Source: Burkholderia cepacia (GTDB lineage Bacteria; Pseudomonadota; Gammaproteobacteria; Burkholderiales; Burkholderiaceae). Taken from it: DNA of 64,000 bases. The stretch lies in the NCBI RefSeq assembly GCF_001039005.1, contig NZ_LDWR01000001.1, positions 1 through 64,000 of the forward strand. Reading direction: 5' to 3'. The notes beneath the pieces were generated by a model, which was not told where the DNA came from, did no database searches, and saw only the letters and a program-made list of their open reading frames with translations. This document shows, one piece after another, positions 33,044 to 41,654 of this stretch (positions within the stretch are counted from its first letter, which is position 1; each line of letters opens with the position of its first letter). Both the position numbers and the translations under genes were made by a program.

Positions 33044-34531
33044 ATGACCTTGACCGCAACACACGTCAGCCCGACCGCTGCTTCTTCCTCCGCTTCGTCG
33101 TCCGGCGAGGCCCCGCTCGCCGCGGATGACATTACCGTCGTCGACCAGAGCCTGCTCAAGCGCGCCGTCAGCGCGATGGCCATCGGCAACGCGATGGAAT
33201 GGTTCGACTTCGGCGTCTACAGCTACATCGCCGTCACGCTCGGCAAGGTGTTCTTCCCGTCCAGCAGCCCGTCCGCGCAGTTGCTCGCGACCTTTGGCAC
33301 GTTCGCGGCCGCGTTCCTCGTGCGCCCGCTCGGCGGCATGGTGTTCGGCCCGCTCGGCGACCGCATCGGCCGCCAGCGCGTGCTCGCCGCGACGATGATC
33401 ATGATGGCCGTCGGCACCTTCGCGATCGGCCTGATCCCCAGCTACGCATCGATCGGCATCATGGCGCCCGTGCTGTTGCTCGTCGCCCGCCTCGTGCAGG
33501 GCTTCTCGACCGGCGGCGAATACGGCGGCGCGGCCACCTTCATCGCCGAATTCTCGACCGACAAGCGCCGCGGCTTCATGGGCAGCTTCCTCGAGTTCGG
33601 CACGCTGATCGGCTATGTGATGGGTGCGGGCGTCGTCGCGCTGCTCACCGCGTCGCTGTCGCAGGAAGCGCTGCTGTCATGGGGCTGGCGCGTGCCGTTC
33701 CTGATCGCCGGCCCGCTCGGCCTGATCGGTCTCTACATCCGGATGAAGCTCGAGGAAACGCCCGCGTTCAAGCGCCAGGCCGAAGAGCGCGAAGCGCAGG
33801 ACAAGGCCGTGCCGAAGGCGCGCTTCCGCGAAACGCTGATGCGCAACTGGCGTGCGCTGCTGCTGTGCGTCGGCCTCGTGCTGATCTTCAACGTGACCGA
33901 CTACATGGTGCTGTCGTACCTGCCGAGCTTCATGTCGTCGACGCTGCACTTCGACGAATCGCACAGCCTCGTGCTCGTGCTGATCGTGATGGTGCTGATG
34001 ATGCCGATGACACTCTATGCCGGGCGCCTGTCCGACAGGATCGGCCGCAAGCCTGTGATGCTGGCCGGCTGCGTCGGGCTGCTCGCGCTGTCGATCCCGT
34101 CGATGATGCTGATCCATGCGGGCACCACGGCGTCGGTGTTCGGCGGCCTGCTGATCCTCGGCGTGCTGCTGTCGTGCTTCACCGGCGTGATGCCGTCGGC
34201 GCTGCCGGCGCTGTTCCCGACCGAGATCCGCTACGGCGCGCTCGCGATCGGCTTCAACGTGTCGGTGTCGCTGTTCGGCGGCACGACGCCGCTGATGACC
34301 GCGTGGCTGGTCGACGTGACGCACAACCTGATGATGCCCGCGTACTACATGATGGGCGCCGCCGTGATCGGCATCGTGTCGGTCGTCGCGCTCGCCGAAA
34401 CCGCGCGCCAGCCGCTCAAGGGCTCGCCGCCGGCCGTCGCGTCGCGCCGCGAAGCGCACCAGCTCGTGCGCCAGCTGCGCGAGGACGATGACGCGCAGAT
34501 CTATGGCGCGGTGACGACCGCACGCGCCTGA
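33044..34531 (+). CDS. MFS transporter, ProP-like (proline/betaine or carboxylate)
   Basis: A 495-aa MFS transporter of the metabolite:H+ symporter group. It has 12 membrane segments, the segment-1 motif AIGNAMEWFDFGVYSYIAV and loop motif GPLGDRIGRQRVL, and RLVQGFSTGGEYGGAATF, all typical of ProP/ShiA/KgtP proteins. AAAGGAG sits 3 nt before the ATG at 33044. It lacks the C-terminal coiled coil that tunes osmotic activation in E. coli ProP; the tail here is short and basic. The substrate is therefore uncertain. Confidence 0.87.
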   Translation: MTLTATHVSPTAASSSASSSGEAPLAADDITVVDQSLLKRAVSAMAIGNAMEWFDFGVYSYIAVTLGKVFFPSSSPSAQLLATFGTFAAAFLVRPLGGMVFGPLGDRIGRQRVLAATMIMMAVGTFAIGLIPSYASIGIMAPVLLLVARLVQGFSTGGEYGGAATFIAEFSTDKRRGFMGSFLEFGTLIGYVMGAGVVALLTASLSQEALLSWGWRVPFLIAGPLGLIGLYIRMKLEETPAFKRQAEEREAQDKAVPKARFRETLMRNWRALLLCVGLVLIFNVTDYMVLSYLPSFMSSTLHFDESHSLVLVLIVMVLMMPMTLYAGRLSDRIGRKPVMLAGCVGLLALSIPSMMLIHAGTTASVFGGLLILGVLLSCFTGVMPSALPALFPTEIRYGALAIGFNVSVSLFGGTTPLMTAWLVDVTHNLMMPAYYMMGAAVIGIVSVVALAETARQPLKGSPPAVASRREAHQLVRQLREDDDAQIYGAVTTARA

Positions 34532-34543
34532 GCGTCGCCCATG

Positions 34544-34568
34544 AAAAAGCCCCGGCCGAAGCCGGGGC
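34544..34568 (-). terminator. Terminator for the leftward small gene
   Basis: GCCCCGGC (34549-34556), loop CGAA, GCCGGGGC (34561-34568). The A run on its left becomes TTTTTC on the minus strand, so it ends leftward transcripts, such as that of the small gene at 34640-34834. Confidence 0.75.
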
Positions 34569-34585
34569 CCGATCGAACCCGATCC

Positions 34586-34618
34586 GCCCGACCGGCTTGC
34601 GCCGGCCGGGCTTTTTTT
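34586..34618 (+). terminator. Terminator of the ProP-like gene
   Basis: GCCCGACCGGC (34586-34596), loop TTGC, GCCGGCCGGGC (34601-34611; one mismatch), then seven T. It lies about 55 nt after the transporter stop. Confidence 0.88.
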
Positions 34619-34639
34619 ATCCATTCAGCACGAGCGATC

Positions 34640-34834
34640 TCACGCGTGCGCTTCGCAGTGACGGCAAAAGATCAGCGCGCGCGAACGCGACACGGCCGCC
34701 TGCGCGCCGCGTGCCGCGACAATCAGCCCGACCTGGCCGAGATTGAAATCGCGCTCGACCATCAGCTGCGTCAGCGCGGCAAGCGGCAACAGGACGGACG
34801 GGTGGTACAGGCTCGATTCGATCAAGGCTTTCAT
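34640..34834 (-). CDS. Small protein of unknown function (64 aa)
   Basis: A short gene with GGAG 6 nt before the ATG at 34834 (in-frame ATGs also at 34837 and 34846). The product starts MKALIESSLYHPSVLLPLAA, has a mixed hydrophobic middle, a basic patch and a C-terminal FCRHCEAHA with a Cys-x-x-Cys pair that could bind metal. No named family is recognised. A terminator oriented for leftward transcription lies 70 nt downstream, which supports real expression. It could still be a chance frame. Confidence 0.55.
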   Translation of the reverse strand: MKALIESSLYHPSVLLPLAALTQLMVERDFNLGQVGLIVAARGAQAAVSRSRALIFCRHCEAHA

Positions 34835-35019
34835 CATCGGCTCCATCAGGCAATGCGTGATTCGATGGAGTGGATTCTAGGGACCGGCCGCGTCCGGATA
34901 AACAGCACGAATGCGAAGTCACTTGTCAGCCACCGAGAACAATCGGCGGCGGCTTGCCGGACGGGGCCGAGCGGGCGACAAGCAACGGCGCGGGGCGGCG
35001 TTCCGCCCCGCCGGCGGGC

Positions 35020-35649
35020 CTAGACGAGCGGCGTTTCGACGAAAGCCGGCAGCGCTTCCGCACGCGCCGAGTGCGCGGCGAGCGCCGGATAGCGGGCCGG
35101 ATCGATCCGCGCGAGCGCCGGGTAGTCGGCCGCCATGAACTGCGTGAAGCGCCAAGACACCGCGACCGTCACGTCGGACTGCAGCAGGCGCGCGCCGCCG
35201 AACCAGCCGTTCGCGGCCGCGACGAGCGGCTCCAGCTCGCCGTACGCGCCCTCGAGCTGGCTCAGCACGCGCTCGAGCCACGGCGCGTGCTGTTTGTCGG
35301 CCGGGCGCAGCGCCTGCTCGTAGACGACCTGCACGGTCTTCTCGGCCGCCGCCAGCGCGAATCCGATCGGCTCGAGCGCGCGCAGCCGCGCATCGGCGGC
35401 GTCGGGCAGCAGGCGCCGCTCGGGCGCCACCAAGTGATCGAGATAGTCGACGATCAGCGACGAATCGATCAGCGTCGCGCCGTCCCCGGTCACGAGCGTC
35501 GGCGCCTTGACGACCGGGTTGACCGTCCTGAACTGCTCGAAATGACGGAACACCGAGATCGACTCGTGTTCGAACGGCAGGTCGAGCAGCTTCGCCGAAA
35601 TGGCGACACGGCGCACGAACGGGGAATCCAGCATGCCGATCAGCTTCAT
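35020..35649 (-). CDS. Glutathione S-transferase family protein
   Basis: A 209-aa GST. The thioredoxin-like N-terminal domain (residues 1-78) has MLDSPFVRRVAIS, the cis-Pro element NPVVKAPTL and the glutathione-gamma-Glu site ATLIDSSLIVDYL. The helical C-terminal domain has the N-capping-like region QSDVTVAVSWRFTQF. Serine near residue 9 is the likely catalytic-position residue. GGAG is 8 nt before the ATG at 35649. The physiological substrate is unknown. Confidence 0.92.
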   Translation of the reverse strand: MKLIGMLDSPFVRRVAISAKLLDLPFEHESISVFRHFEQFRTVNPVVKAPTLVTGDGATLIDSSLIVDYLDHLVAPERRLLPDAADARLRALEPIGFALAAAEKTVQVVYEQALRPADKQHAPWLERVLSQLEGAYGELEPLVAAANGWFGGARLLQSDVTVAVSWRFTQFMAADYPALARIDPARYPALAAHSARAEALPAFVETPLV

Positions 35650-35821
35650 CGCAAACGCTCCGCTTAAGGGGAATGGGACCGACGACTGTAGCAGCGTCGC
35701 GCGCCATCGCCTAGCGTGCTCGTGCGCTTGATGCGCGTCGGCCGGCCGCACACCGGGCTCACGCTGCGCGGCCACAGTGACCATAATGCAGATTCACGCC
35801 CCTTTCGCCCCAAGGTTCGCC

Positions 35822-37000
35822 ATGTGGTATGCCCTCGTCGAGCAGCAACGGGAATGGATGCGTGCCTGGCGCGCGGCCACGCGGCATGCGTTCGACGCGT
35901 GGCCGTCGGCAACGCTGCCGCACGCCGCGTCGTCGTGCTACGACGACCTGTTCGAGCCGCTGCTCGGGCCGCCGGCCGGGCCGGCGCACTTCGACATCGG
36001 GCGACCCGCCGCCGACGAGCGGGTCGTCGCGCGCACGCCGTTCTGCGACCTGCGGCGCTTCACTCGGGCCGACGCGCGGCGCACGGTGCTGCTGTGCGCG
36101 CCGCTCGCCGGGCACGCGGCCGTGATGATGCGGGAAACCGTCGAGACGCTGCTCGCCGACGGCGACGTCTGCGTGACCGACTGGCGCAATGCGCGCGACG
36201 TGCCGCTCTCGTCGGGCCGTTTCGGGCTCGACGACTATGTCGCGACGCTCGACGGCTTCGTCGACGGGCTCGCGCTCGACGATCGGCCGCTGCACGTCGT
36301 CGCCGTGTGCCAAGCGACCGTGCCCGCGCTCGGCGCGCTCGCGCTGCGCGCCGCGCGCGGCCTCGCGCCGCCCGCGAGCGTCACGCTGATCGGCGGCCCG
36401 CTGGACGCGCGCCTGAATCCGAGCGCGCTCGGTACCGCCGCGGCCGACCATTCGCTCGACTGGTGCCGCCGCCACCTGATCGACATCGTGCCGCCCGGAT
36501 TCGCGGGGCATGGCCGCCACGTGTTCCCGACCTATCTCCAGCAGGGCGAGATCGCGCTCATGTACCCGCAGCACTTCCTATCGCTGATCGAGGCCTACGC
36601 GCTGGCCGCGTCGCGCTTCGACATGGCCGGGCTCGCCGGTGCGCGGCGCGCGCTACGCGAATACACGGCGCTGCTGGACATGCCGGCCGAATATTTCCTC
36701 GACACGGTCGACATCGTGTTCCAGCGCATGAGCCTCGCGAACGGCACCTGGGACGTCGGCGGCCGGCGCGTCGAGCCGGCCGCGCTGCGCGGCATCGCGC
36801 TGCTGACCGTCGAAGGCGCATGCGACGGGGTCACGGGCGCCGGCCAGACGCATGCGGCGCTCGACATGTGCAGCGGCCTCGCGGCCGACGAGCGCTACCG
36901 CGTCGACATCGACGATTGCGATCACTACGGGCTGTTTACGGGGCCACTCTGGCGCGGCAAGGTTCATCCGGCGCTGCAGCGCGTGTTCGCGCTGGACTAG
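35822..37000 (+). CDS. phaZ: Intracellular polyhydroxyalkanoate depolymerase (PhaZ family)
   Basis: A 392-aa alpha/beta-hydrolase that degrades stored PHB granules. The nucleophile-elbow region reads VVAVCQATVPALG near residue 165, with cysteine where lipases have serine, as in intracellular PhaZ1-type depolymerases. Typical family segments are VCVTDWRNARDVP and PTYLQQGEIALMYPQHFLSL, and the catalytic His is probably in DIDDCDHYGLFTG. I chose the ATG at 35822 (AAGG 7 nt upstream, normal start MWYALVEQQRE); ATGs at 35777 and 35786 are alternatives. It stands alone, divergent from the GST gene. Confidence 0.88.
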   Translation: MWYALVEQQREWMRAWRAATRHAFDAWPSATLPHAASSCYDDLFEPLLGPPAGPAHFDIGRPAADERVVARTPFCDLRRFTRADARRTVLLCAPLAGHAAVMMRETVETLLADGDVCVTDWRNARDVPLSSGRFGLDDYVATLDGFVDGLALDDRPLHVVAVCQATVPALGALALRAARGLAPPASVTLIGGPLDARLNPSALGTAAADHSLDWCRRHLIDIVPPGFAGHGRHVFPTYLQQGEIALMYPQHFLSLIEAYALAASRFDMAGLAGARRALREYTALLDMPAEYFLDTVDIVFQRMSLANGTWDVGGRRVEPAALRGIALLTVEGACDGVTGAGQTHAALDMCSGLAADERYRVDIDDCDHYGLFTGPLWRGKVHPALQRVFALD

Positions 37001-37102
37001 GGCCTGTTCCCGCTAATAACGGGCTGGTGCTGGCCCCACGAATGAATTTTTCCAAACAGGAGAACGTGCCCTCGGGCGGCATCAGGCAGACGTGACGCCC
37101 CG

Positions 37103-37747
37103 TCACGGACGGGCCGCGTCGAGCAACGTGCGCACCTCGTCGTCGCTCGTCTGCTCGAAGCGCGCATAGAACTGGCTGATCCCGAAGAACGGCAGCGGCT
37201 GCGACACCGTGACGAATGCGTCGGCAAGGTCGTCGAATGCATGCCCTGCGCCCGCCGGCGCGACCGGCGCCGCCGCCACGATGCGCGCGGGGTGACGCTC
37301 GCGCAGCGCCTGCAGCGCGGCGCGCATCGACGCGCCGGTCGCGATGCCGTCGTCGACGACGATCGCGATGCGGCCGTCGACCGGCAGCGGCGCCGCCGCG
37401 CCGCGATACAGCGCTTCGCGGCGATGCAGCTCGACCGTCTCGCGCGCGATCACGTCGGCGAGCTGCGCGTCGGTCACGCCCATCGAACGGATCACCGAAC
37501 GCTGCAGATGGATCGCGCCGCCCGTTGCGATCGCGCCCATCGCGAGCTCGGGATCGTACGGCACGCCGAGCTTGCGCACGACCAGCACGTCGAGCGGCGC
37601 GCCCAGCGCGCAGGCGACCGGATACGCGACGGGCACGCCGCCGCGCGGCAACGCGAGCACGACGACGTCGCTACGCCCGGCGTAGTCGCGCAACGCGCCG
37701 GCCAGCTGGCGGCCGGCATCGGCGCGATCGGCAAAACACTCGGTCAC
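37103..37747 (-). CDS. Phosphoribosyltransferase family protein
   Basis: A 214-aa type I PRTase-fold protein. It shows the PRPP-binding loop IAIVVDDGIATGASMRAAL near residue 120 and the N-terminal LPRGGVPVAYPVACAL. It belongs to the stand-alone PRTase group often found next to stress or phosphate genes; its substrate is unknown. The start is the GTG at 37747, behind GGGAG with a 6-nt gap; the longer frame lacks a ribosome site. Its upstream neighbour, in the same direction, is the PLD-like gene. Confidence 0.85.
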   Translation of the reverse strand: MTECFADRADAGRQLAGALRDYAGRSDVVVLALPRGGVPVAYPVACALGAPLDVLVVRKLGVPYDPELAMGAIATGGAIHLQRSVIRSMGVTDAQLADVIARETVELHRREALYRGAAAPLPVDGRIAIVVDDGIATGASMRAALQALRERHPARIVAAAPVAPAGAGHAFDDLADAFVTVSQPLPFFGISQFYARFEQTSDDEVRTLLDAARP

Positions 37748-37872
37748 GATCGGCTCCCTGCCGTTGCGCCGGATGCGCGCAATCCGCGCCGGCGCCTGCC
37801 AACGAGCATGGTTCATCGGCGGCGCCGATGCAAGCGGGGTCACACCGGCGTGCGCGACGCCAAGCGAAGGGG

Positions 37873-38382
37873 TCAGAGGCCGCTGGCCTGCCGGTACAGC
37901 CGCCAGAAGGACTGTGCGTACGATTGCGCGAGCTCGGGCGCGCGCTGGAACACGTTCACCGTTTCCGCATGCGCGGCCGCGCTGTCGGACAGCGTCGTCA
38001 GCGCGACGCTGTCGTCGACGATCACGAAGCGCGGCGCGGGATCGCCATGCCGGGAATCGATCGCCACGTCGACGCCGGCGGATTTCAGATAACCGGCGCC
38101 GCTGTACTTGCCCGCGCTCGCCGAGCGCACCAGCACGACCCGAACCTCGATCCCGCGCGCGCGTGCCGCCCGCAGCGCGCTCGCGACCGCGGGCGGCACG
38201 TGCGTATAGCCAGCCAGCAGCACGCGGCGCTGCGCCTGTTCGATCAGGTCGACGGTCGCGTCGGCTGCCGCGTTGTCATACGAAAAGTACGTGCCGACCG
38301 ATGCGGCGTCGGACGGAATCTGGCTGGCGTGGGCGCTCGCCGCGCAGCAGAGCGTGACGAGAAGGAAGGCGGCTGGTCTCAT
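37873..38382 (-). CDS. Secreted phospholipase-D-like domain protein with degenerate HKD motif
   Basis: A 169-aa protein. A signal peptide (cleavage after ASAHA near residue 19) precedes one PLD-like half domain: FSYDNAAADATVDLIEQAQRRVLLAGYTHVPPAVASALRAARARGIEV is typical of the fold. At the HxKx4D position the sequence reads APRFVIVDD, so the catalytic His is missing and Lys is Arg, while the Asp remains. It is probably not an active phosphodiesterase as it stands. ATG 38394 is an alternative start; neither has a strong ribosome site. Confidence 0.7.
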   Translation of the reverse strand: MRPAAFLLVTLCCAASAHASQIPSDAASVGTYFSYDNAAADATVDLIEQAQRRVLLAGYTHVPPAVASALRAARARGIEVRVVLVRSASAGKYSGAGYLKSAGVDVAIDSRHGDPAPRFVIVDDSVALTTLSDSAAAHAETVNVFQRAPELAQSYAQSFWRLYRQASGL

Positions 38383-38499
38383 GGCGGGCGCCATTGTAGC
38401 GACGCCAATCGGCGTGGCAAGCGCCGGCTGCGGCGCTGCGGCGCCGACGCAACACACAGCGGGAAATGCGCGTCCGGCGACGATCGTTCCGGCCGTCGA

Positions 38500-39432
38500 T
38501 CAGCCTGCCGCGACGCGCGAAAGCCAGCTCGTCACACCGTCGACGGAACGAAAATCCGCGAGGCTGCGCGCCGGCAGCGCCGGATACGCGCCACCGGCCA
38601 TCTCGGCCAGCGCGCGCCCGGGGCCGAGTTCGAGAAACGCGGTCGCCCCGGCCTCCACGCAGGCGGCAAGACACGCCGCCCACTCGACCGGCTCCGCGAT
38701 CTGCCGCGCGAGCTTGTCGAGGCCCGCGTCGACGTCGAGCACCGACGCACCGTCGATGCCCGAAAACAGCCGCGTGCCCGGCATTGGCCGGCACACGCCC
38801 GCCGCAGCGAGCGACGCACGAAACACCGGCACGGCCGCTGCGAGCCAGCGCGTGTGCGACGCGATCCGCACGCAGACGGGCGCGACGCGCAACGCGCCGT
38901 CGCGCGCCGCGTCGGCGGCCACCGCATCGACGTCGGCCTGCCGCCCCGCGACCACGAACGCGTCGCCGGGGTTCGCGATCGCGATCGCCGCGTCGCGGCC
39001 GTCGCACAACCGCGCAAGCTGCGCGCGCGTCAGGCCGCGCACGAACGCCATCCGCTCGTCGCCGCTGCTTGCGGCATCCATCGCGCGCGCGCGTGCATCG
39101 GCCAGGTCGAGCGCGTCGTGCGGATCGATCATCCCCGCGACGCTCCACGATGCGACCTCGCCGACGCTGTAGCCCGCGACGCAGCGCCGGCGCGGCCACA
39201 CTGCGTCGAGCAGCACGGTGGCCGCGAGCGCCTGGACCGTGCAAAGGATCTGTGCGGCACGGTTTTCATGCAACGCGTCCGGTGCGGCCTGGCGGACCCA
39301 CGCGCGCGGATCGTCGCCGAGAAGCCGGCCCGCGTGCGCGAACAGCGCGTCGGCCTGCGGCGCCGTGCCGGTCAGGTCGAACATGTCGGCGCGCTGCGCG
39401 CCTTGCCCCGAACAGAGGATGGCCAGCGTCAT
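38500..39432 (-). CDS. mdcH: Malonyl-CoA:ACP transacylase subunit of malonate decarboxylase
   Basis: A 310-aa FabD-like acyltransferase. It has AILCSGQGAQ at the N-terminus, the nucleophile motif CVAGYSVGEVASW (Ser near residue 90), catalytic His in VRIASHTRW and ELGPGRALAEMAGG near the end. In the Mdc system it loads malonyl onto the special ACP (MdcC) to start the cycle. It is the last gene of the mdc operon; its ATG overlaps the mdcB stop (ATGA). No clear terminator is visible before the next gene. Confidence 0.93.
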   Translation of the reverse strand: MTLAILCSGQGAQRADMFDLTGTAPQADALFAHAGRLLGDDPRAWVRQAAPDALHENRAAQILCTVQALAATVLLDAVWPRRRCVAGYSVGEVASWSVAGMIDPHDALDLADARARAMDAASSGDERMAFVRGLTRAQLARLCDGRDAAIAIANPGDAFVVAGRQADVDAVAADAARDGALRVAPVCVRIASHTRWLAAAVPVFRASLAAAGVCRPMPGTRLFSGIDGASVLDVDAGLDKLARQIAEPVEWAACLAACVEAGATAFLELGPGRALAEMAGGAYPALPARSLADFRSVDGVTSWLSRVAAG

Positions 39433-40295
39433 CGCGCCTCCCCGCCGGCTTCGTGCGCATCGACGAATACGCTCATCGCGAGCAGGTCGGCCGCGCCGCC
39501 CGGGCTCAGCCTGCGCGCAACGAACGCACGATGCGCGGCGGCCGCACGCAGCCGCCAGTCGCGCGCACGCACGCCGCCGCGTGCGACGAACGCGCGTGCG
39601 GTCGCCCGCGCGAAATCGAGGCCGCCCTGCCCGCCCCGGTGCAGCAGGTTCGTGTCGTCGAGTGCGGCGATCAGCGCGAAGCACGCATCGACGCGCGCGG
39701 CTTCAGGGTCACCCGGCAGGTCGCGCCGCGCGCGGCGCAACGCGGGCAGCCCGACCGCATACACGGTCGTGAAGCCGTCGGCCGCCTCGCGGCGTGCCCC
39801 GCCGACGCCGTAGCGGCGGGTCGCGCGCTCGCCGTGACTGTCCGGCAGACGCGGGCCGCCGAGGATATCGGTGCCCCATCGGCGGGAAACCAACGCGCCC
39901 AGCGTCATCCCGCTTGCCGTGGCATCGAACATTGCGCGCCGGCCAGCGGCCGCGCACAGCAGCCCGAGCCCGAAGATCGCGCCGCGATGCGTATTGATGC
40001 CGCCGGTCGCGGCGAGCATCGCGTGCTCGGCACGCAGGCCGATCTTGCGCAGCACGGCCATGTCCGCGTCGTGTGCGCCCGCGTCGGCGAGTTCCGCGAA
40101 GTACGGCCGCAGCACGGCGGCGCTGCGCGCGAACGTCGCGGCGTCCATGTCCGAATGACTGCCGGTGTCGACGTGACTGACGAGCCCCGGCTTCGGATAA
40201 GTCTCGATCTCGAGTACGAGGCTGCGCTCGGCCAACCCCGCGATGCGTTCGGCATCGGACGGTGCCGGTACACAGCAGGCAGCCCATGCGCTCAT
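39429..40295 (-). CDS. mdcB: Triphosphoribosyl-dephospho-CoA synthase
   Basis: A 288-aa CitG-family enzyme that makes the precursor of the malonate decarboxylase prosthetic group from dephospho-CoA and ATP. Signatures are EIETYPKPGLVSHVDTGSH with the following DMDAATF, and ATGGINTHRGAIFGLGLL near residue 105. It is coupled on both sides by ATGA overlaps with mdcG and mdcH. MdcG then attaches the product to MdcC. Confidence 0.94.
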   Translation of the reverse strand: MSAWAACCVPAPSDAERIAGLAERSLVLEIETYPKPGLVSHVDTGSHSDMDAATFARSAAVLRPYFAELADAGAHDADMAVLRKIGLRAEHAMLAATGGINTHRGAIFGLGLLCAAAGRRAMFDATASGMTLGALVSRRWGTDILGGPRLPDSHGERATRRYGVGGARREAADGFTTVYAVGLPALRRARRDLPGDPEAARVDACFALIAALDDTNLLHRGGQGGLDFARATARAFVARGGVRARDWRLRAAAAHRAFVARRLSPGGAADLLAMSVFVDAHEAGGEAR

Positions 40296-40960
40296 CGCGC
40301 GTCTCCGGTGAAGGCGTCGGCCGGCATCAGCTCGACGGCAATCGCGGTCTTGATCGCGACCTCAGGCAACCGTGCATGCAGTTCGCGCCAGTTGGCGCCC
40401 GCGCCGTCGGCGCGCAGCAATTCGCCGTCGATGCGCATCGGCGCGCGGGCGTCGATCTCCGCGAGGCCGTCGAGCAACGGCGCAAGCGACGCGGCATCCG
40501 GCAGCGGAAACACGATGTCGAGATCGGACGACGGGCCCAGGTAGGGCTCACCCGTCAGCACTTGCCACGCGAGGCTGCCGAACACGCGGCCCTGGACGCC
40601 GCAGCGCGCGCCCAGCGCATCGAGTTCGCGCAACGGTGCGTGCCATGCGTCGGGTGCGGCCGCAAGCACGTCGCCCAACGTCGGCAGCGGGCCGACCGTC
40701 GCGAGCGCGTCGGCGGCGACGTTCAGTGCGATGCGCCGCTTGCCCGCCGAAGGCGGTAGCGGCAGGCCGAGCGGCACGCGGCCGGCATCGGCCTCGTCGG
40801 GCGACGCGCGGCGCACGATGAGCGGCCGGCCGTGCGCGGCCCACGCGCGCACGAGCGGATCGGCCGCGAGCGCGGGATCACGCGCGCATGCCGCGCCCCA
40901 CCCCGCCGCCGTCAGCGTGACGAGCGTGTGGCGGCGCAGCGGCAGCTCAGCGTGCGTCAC
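40292..40960 (-). CDS. mdcG: Phosphoribosyl-dephospho-CoA transferase (holo-ACP synthase of Mdc)
   Basis: A 222-aa nucleotidyltransferase-fold protein that attaches the phosphoribosyl-dephospho-CoA group to a serine of MdcC. The nucleotidyltransferase motif is VFGSLAWQVLTG with metal-binding Asp in SSDLDIVFPLPD. The start is probably the GTG at 40960, which overlaps mdcE by 14 nt with GAGG upstream; a 13-codon longer frame exists. The C-terminus matches MdcG proteins (REL..RLPEVAIKTAIAVELM). Confidence 0.9.
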   Translation of the reverse strand: MTHAELPLRRHTLVTLTAAGWGAACARDPALAADPLVRAWAAHGRPLIVRRASPDEADAGRVPLGLPLPPSAGKRRIALNVAADALATVGPLPTLGDVLAAAPDAWHAPLRELDALGARCGVQGRVFGSLAWQVLTGEPYLGPSSDLDIVFPLPDAASLAPLLDGLAEIDARAPMRIDGELLRADGAGANWRELHARLPEVAIKTAIAVELMPADAFTGDAR

Positions 40961-41654
40961 GCGCGAGTACCTCGACGCGGCCCGCGACGTCGGCCGCAAC
41001 CGGCCGGCCGCGCGCCGCGCGCCGGTCGATGCGATCGAGCGGCTTGACGAGCCATTCGCCGACCTGCGCGTCGAGCGCGCGGGCCGGATCGAGTACGGCG
41101 TCGACGGCGCCCATCTTCACGAGGTTGTCGAGCCCCGGCGCGAACACCGGCGTCGACCGCGACATCTCCTTCAGCACGTCGATCGACAGCTTGGTCACAC
41201 GCGACATCGACGGCAGGTCCATCACCTCCGGCTCGGCGCCCGGCAGCGCGAGCAGCGTGCGCGTCGCGAGCGCGGTCGCGATGAACGCGCCGGCGGCCGT
41301 GTGGCCGTACAGCACGCCGATCGTCCGGTGCCCGGCGAGATCCGCGTGCATCAGGCATTTCGCGAGATGCGACAGCCCTTCGTTCAGGCCGAGCAATTCG
41401 TCGCGCTTGCTCATCCGCTGGCTGTCGCTGTCGACGAGGACCAGGATCGGCGTATCGCCACCGCGCGCGATCGTGTCGAGCACGCGCGATGCCAGCGTCA
41501 GCGCCTCGTCGATGCCGAACGGCAACCGGTCGGCGACGCCGATCACGTCCACGCGCGTGCCGGCCAGTTCCGCGTGGCCCGTCAGCAAGCCGCCGGTGCG
41601 CGCGATCGAGTGGCCGTTGGGAAACAGCGAGTTCAGTACTTCATCGAGCGTCAT
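40947..41654 (-). CDS. mdcE: Malonate decarboxylase gamma subunit
   Basis: A 235-aa carboxyltransferase-fold subunit that with MdcD decarboxylates malonyl-S-ACP to acetyl-S-ACP. Signatures are FPNGHSIARTGGLLTGHAEL near the N-terminus, PILVLVDSDSQRMSKRDELL, GHTAAGAFIATALAT and MSRVTKLSIDVLKEM. It overlaps mdcD by 14 nt and mdcG by 14 nt, suggesting tight coupling. Confidence 0.95.
   Translation of the reverse strand: MTLDEVLNSLFPNGHSIARTGGLLTGHAELAGTRVDVIGVADRLPFGIDEALTLASRVLDTIARGGDTPILVLVDSDSQRMSKRDELLGLNEGLSHLAKCLMHADLAGHRTIGVLYGHTAAGAFIATALATRTLLALPGAEPEVMDLPSMSRVTKLSIDVLKEMSRSTPVFAPGLDNLVKMGAVDAVLDPARALDAQVGEWLVKPLDRIDRRAARGRPVAADVAGRVEVLARDAR

Noticed and set aside
33044..34531. True osmosensing ProP
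   Set aside because: The C-terminal coiled coil characteristic of osmotic activation is missing, so the gene symbol was not assigned.
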